Shown here piece by piece: positions 5,803-7,107 of a DNA stretch of 7,107 bases. A program made the position numbers and the translations under genes. Source of the stretch: Acidobacteriota bacterium. GTDB lineage: Bacteria; Acidobacteriota; Terriglobia; Acidiferrales; UBA7541. How positions within the stretch are numbered: position 1 is the stretch's first letter; every line of letters starts with the position of its first letter. The notes beneath the pieces are model-generated. The model did not search any database. It saw only the letters and a list, made by a program, of their open reading frames with translations, and was not told the origin of the DNA. The DNA lies in NCBI GenBank assembly GCA_003224135.1, contig QHYO01000475.1, positions 1 through 7,107 on the forward strand. The letters run 5' to 3'.

Positions 5803-6708
5803 GTGGAGCTACGACACCTACGCTATTTCGTTGCGGTCGCCGAGGCCGAGAGCCTCACAGTGGCAGCGAAGAGAAAACTCCACACGTCACAACCTTCCTT
5901 GAGCCGGCAGATCCGAGATCTTGAAGAAGAGATTGGCGCCGAACTTCTGACGCGCCGAGCTCGCGGCATCGAATTGACCCCGGCGGGTCGAGTTTTTCTC
6001 GATCACGCCCGCTCAGTGCTTTCGCAGGTCGAGGCGGCAGGCGAGGCTGCTCGCCGGATCGCTCATCCGGCAAAGCCATGCTTCGTAATGGGCTTTCTTA
6101 CTGGACACGAACTGACGTGGATGCCCGAAGCTCTAAAGATCTTGCGCGACGAGCTGCCTAACGTCGATGTGATGATATCGAGCCAATACTCCCCGCTACT
6201 TGCGGACGGCCTTTCGAAAGGAAAAATCGATGCAGCTTTTCTTCGACGGGAAAAAGGGGTGCCAGGGTTGGCGTTCCGTCTTCTCGTGAAGGAGCCTTTG
6301 ATGGTGATCTTGCCCAGTGACCACCGCCTTGCCGCGCGACAAGTCATCAGTCCGGGGGATCTTGTGGGCGAGACATTCGTGAATGTGTCGGACACGGCTC
6401 CTGTACTGCGTGCGGTCATCGACAATTACCTGAAGCGGTTCGGAATCAATATCACGCCTGCTCACGAGGCGGACCACCTCGCCATGGGAATTTCCTTAAT
6501 CGCGTCGACGCGTGGCGTGGCGCTATTGCCCGCATACGCACAGAACTTTCTTCCTTCATCTGTAACGAGTCGTCCTCTCAAGGGAGATACACCAACGATT
6601 GATTTGGTTCTGGGCCACAAGAAGTCGAACAAATCTCCCGTCCTAAAACTATTGCTTTCGAAATTAGACGAGTTGGTCGATCGTGCCTCCTCCAAGAAGA
6701 TCCAATAA
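5803..6708 (+). CDS. LysR-family transcriptional regulator
   Basis: This 301-residue protein is a LysR-type DNA-binding regulator. The N-terminal winged helix-turn-helix runs from ELRHLRYFVAVAE through SLTVAAKRKLHTSQPSLSRQ (18-36) and IRDLEEEIGAELLTRRARG to LTPAGRVFLDHAR (58-70), followed by the linker helix. The effector-binding domain occupies about 92-290, with typical landmarks such as KGKIDAAFLRRE (139-150), LVKEPLMVILPSDHRLA (161-177), and GISLIASTRGVALLPAY near the hinge. The length is the family norm. I choose the GTG at 5803 because the protein then begins exactly where relatives do and a GGGAG lies six bases upstream. It is divergent from the SDR gene, so SDR control and autoregulation are the likely roles; the epoxide hydrolase might also be a target. 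The effector is unknown. The PSDHRLA region resembles the HcaR/BenM-type branch, a weak hint at aromatic or organic-acid effectors. Confidence 0.94.
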   Translation: MELRHLRYFVAVAEAESLTVAAKRKLHTSQPSLSRQIRDLEEEIGAELLTRRARGIELTPAGRVFLDHARSVLSQVEAAGEAARRIAHPAKPCFVMGFLTGHELTWMPEALKILRDELPNVDVMISSQYSPLLADGLSKGKIDAAFLRREKGVPGLAFRLLVKEPLMVILPSDHRLAARQVISPGDLVGETFVNVSDTAPVLRAVIDNYLKRFGINITPAHEADHLAMGISLIASTRGVALLPAYAQNFLPSSVTSRPLKGDTPTIDLVLGHKKSNKSPVLKLLLSKLDELVDRASSKKIQ

Positions 6709-6739
6709 AACTCGCAAAAGCAAAAAATGATGAGCGCGA

Positions 6740-6752
6740 AATCTGTCAGATT
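6740..6752. repeat. Short palindrome AATCTG-T-CAGATT
   Basis: Perfect 6-bp arms around one central base, 32 bp after the LysR stop. It could be a binding site for regulation of the following sigma factor gene; no T-run follows, so a terminator role is less likely. Confidence 0.3.
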
Positions 6753-6765
6753 CAGATGGAGTAAT

Positions 6766-6780
6766 CCACGACGGTCGTGG
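6766..6780. repeat. Palindrome CCACGAC-G-GTCGTGG, candidate operator
   Basis: Perfect 7-bp arms around a single central base, the strongest palindrome in the window, 74 bp before the sigma factor start codon and 57 bp after the LysR stop. A one-base centre is too tight for an RNA hairpin loop without opening the inner pairs, so a dimeric protein-binding site is the better reading; a hairpin with the loop CGACGGTCG partly open is possible. Confidence 0.4.
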
Positions 6781-6821
6781 AGATGTTTTCGGATTGGCAA
6801 AACCCTGCGATTCTGTCCGTA

Positions 6822-6833
6822 TCCCCAAGGGGA
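6822..6833. repeat. Short inverted repeat TCCCC-AA-GGGGA
   Basis: Five-base-pair arms separated by AA, 20 bp before the sigma factor start. It is the third dyad in the 145-bp spacer. Its GGGGA is too far from the ATG to be a normal ribosome binding site. By itself it is weak evidence for anything. Confidence 0.2.
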
Positions 6834-6853
6834 CGAGCTGCGTAGAGATAGAT

Positions 6854-7107
6854 ATGGATAATCCGCGTGACATGGAAGCCCATGGCCCCTTCGATGCACG
6901 CTATCTGGCGTTCCTTGAAACCATCACTCAACTCCGGCCGCGCCTGCACCGGTATTGTTCGCGCATGACAGGATCGGTGATCGACGGCGAGGATGTTGTT
7001 CAAGATGCGTTATTCGAGGCTTATCGGAAGCTGGACCAGTACGACGACAGCCGTCCTCTTGCCCCGTGGCTGTTCCGGATTGCGCACAATCGATGCATCG
7101 ACTTCCT
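6854..7107 (+). CDS. ECF-type RNA polymerase sigma factor, N-terminal part (cut by window edge)
   Basis: The first 84 residues of a sigma-70-family factor are present. Sigma region 2 begins at LRPRLHRYCSRMTGSVIDGE (28-47), continues with the hallmark DVVQDALFEAYRKL (48-61) that contacts core polymerase, and ends with APWLFRIAHNRCIDF (70-84), the part that recognises the -10 element. Region 4 and any C-terminal extension lie beyond the window. The 'HRYCSRMTGSVIDGEDVVQD' style is one I associate with ECF groups carrying an extra C-terminal domain, but this cannot be checked here. The start at ATG 6854 is the first good one; its ribosome binding site is weak (only GAGAT-like), and an ATG six codons later is the alternative. 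Three palindromes precede it, so control at its own promoter is plausible. No anti-sigma gene is visible. Confidence 0.92.
   Translation, partial: MDNPRDMEAHGPFDARYLAFLETITQLRPRLHRYCSRMTGSVIDGEDVVQDALFEAYRKLDQYDDSRPLAPWLFRIAHNRCIDF

Noticed and set aside
1..7107. CRISPR arrays, tRNA/rRNA genes, insertion sequences or phage defence modules
   Set aside because: I found no regularly spaced repeats, cloverleaf-like sequence, transposase motifs, terminal inverted repeats with target duplications, or defence-type protein motifs.

Overview
The window reads as an ordinary bacterial chromosomal stretch: mid-to-high GC, compact genes, recognisable Shine-Dalgarno sequences, and common families. Nothing in the sequence fixes the species. 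The mix (a zinc-type alcohol dehydrogenase, a DUF1348 NTF2-like protein, an EPHX1-type epoxide hydrolase, an SDR, a LysR regulator and an ECF sigma factor) is typical of metabolically versatile soil bacteria such as Acidobacteriota or Proteobacteria. That placement is inference only.

Layout from left to right. (1) The C-terminal 200 residues of an alcohol dehydrogenase (+), cut by the window's left edge. (2) About 570 bp with no convincing gene. (3) A complete DUF1348/NTF2-like protein (-), preceded by a spacer holding a small open frame whose stop overlaps its start codon (ATGA). (4) The C-terminal remnant of an AraC-family regulator (-) that has lost its sensor domain and first DNA-binding helices. 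(5) A complete class II ketose-bisphosphate aldolase (+) with a possible promoter just upstream. (6) Convergent to it, a complete epoxide hydrolase (-) with all catalytic residues visible. (7) A spacer that contains an unrecognised 50-residue open frame (-). (8) A 3-oxoacyl-ACP-reductase-like SDR (-), broken by an apparent one-base loss near its C-terminus. (9) A divergent LysR-type regulator (+), separated from the SDR by a 344-bp control region containing two inverted repeats. (10) A spacer with three short palindromes, then the start of an ECF sigma factor (+), cut by the right edge.

The genes do not form one pathway operon. Three encode enzymes that act on small alcohols, carbonyls or epoxides (alcohol dehydrogenase, epoxide hydrolase, SDR), which suggests a loose detoxification or catabolism neighbourhood. 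The clearest regulatory unit is the divergent LysR/SDR pair, where LysR probably controls its own gene and the SDR. A truncated regulator, a frameshifted enzyme and orphan open frames within 7 kb suggest rearrangement or gene decay. I see no strong sign of a new multi-gene system, insertion sequence, CRISPR array or tRNA here.
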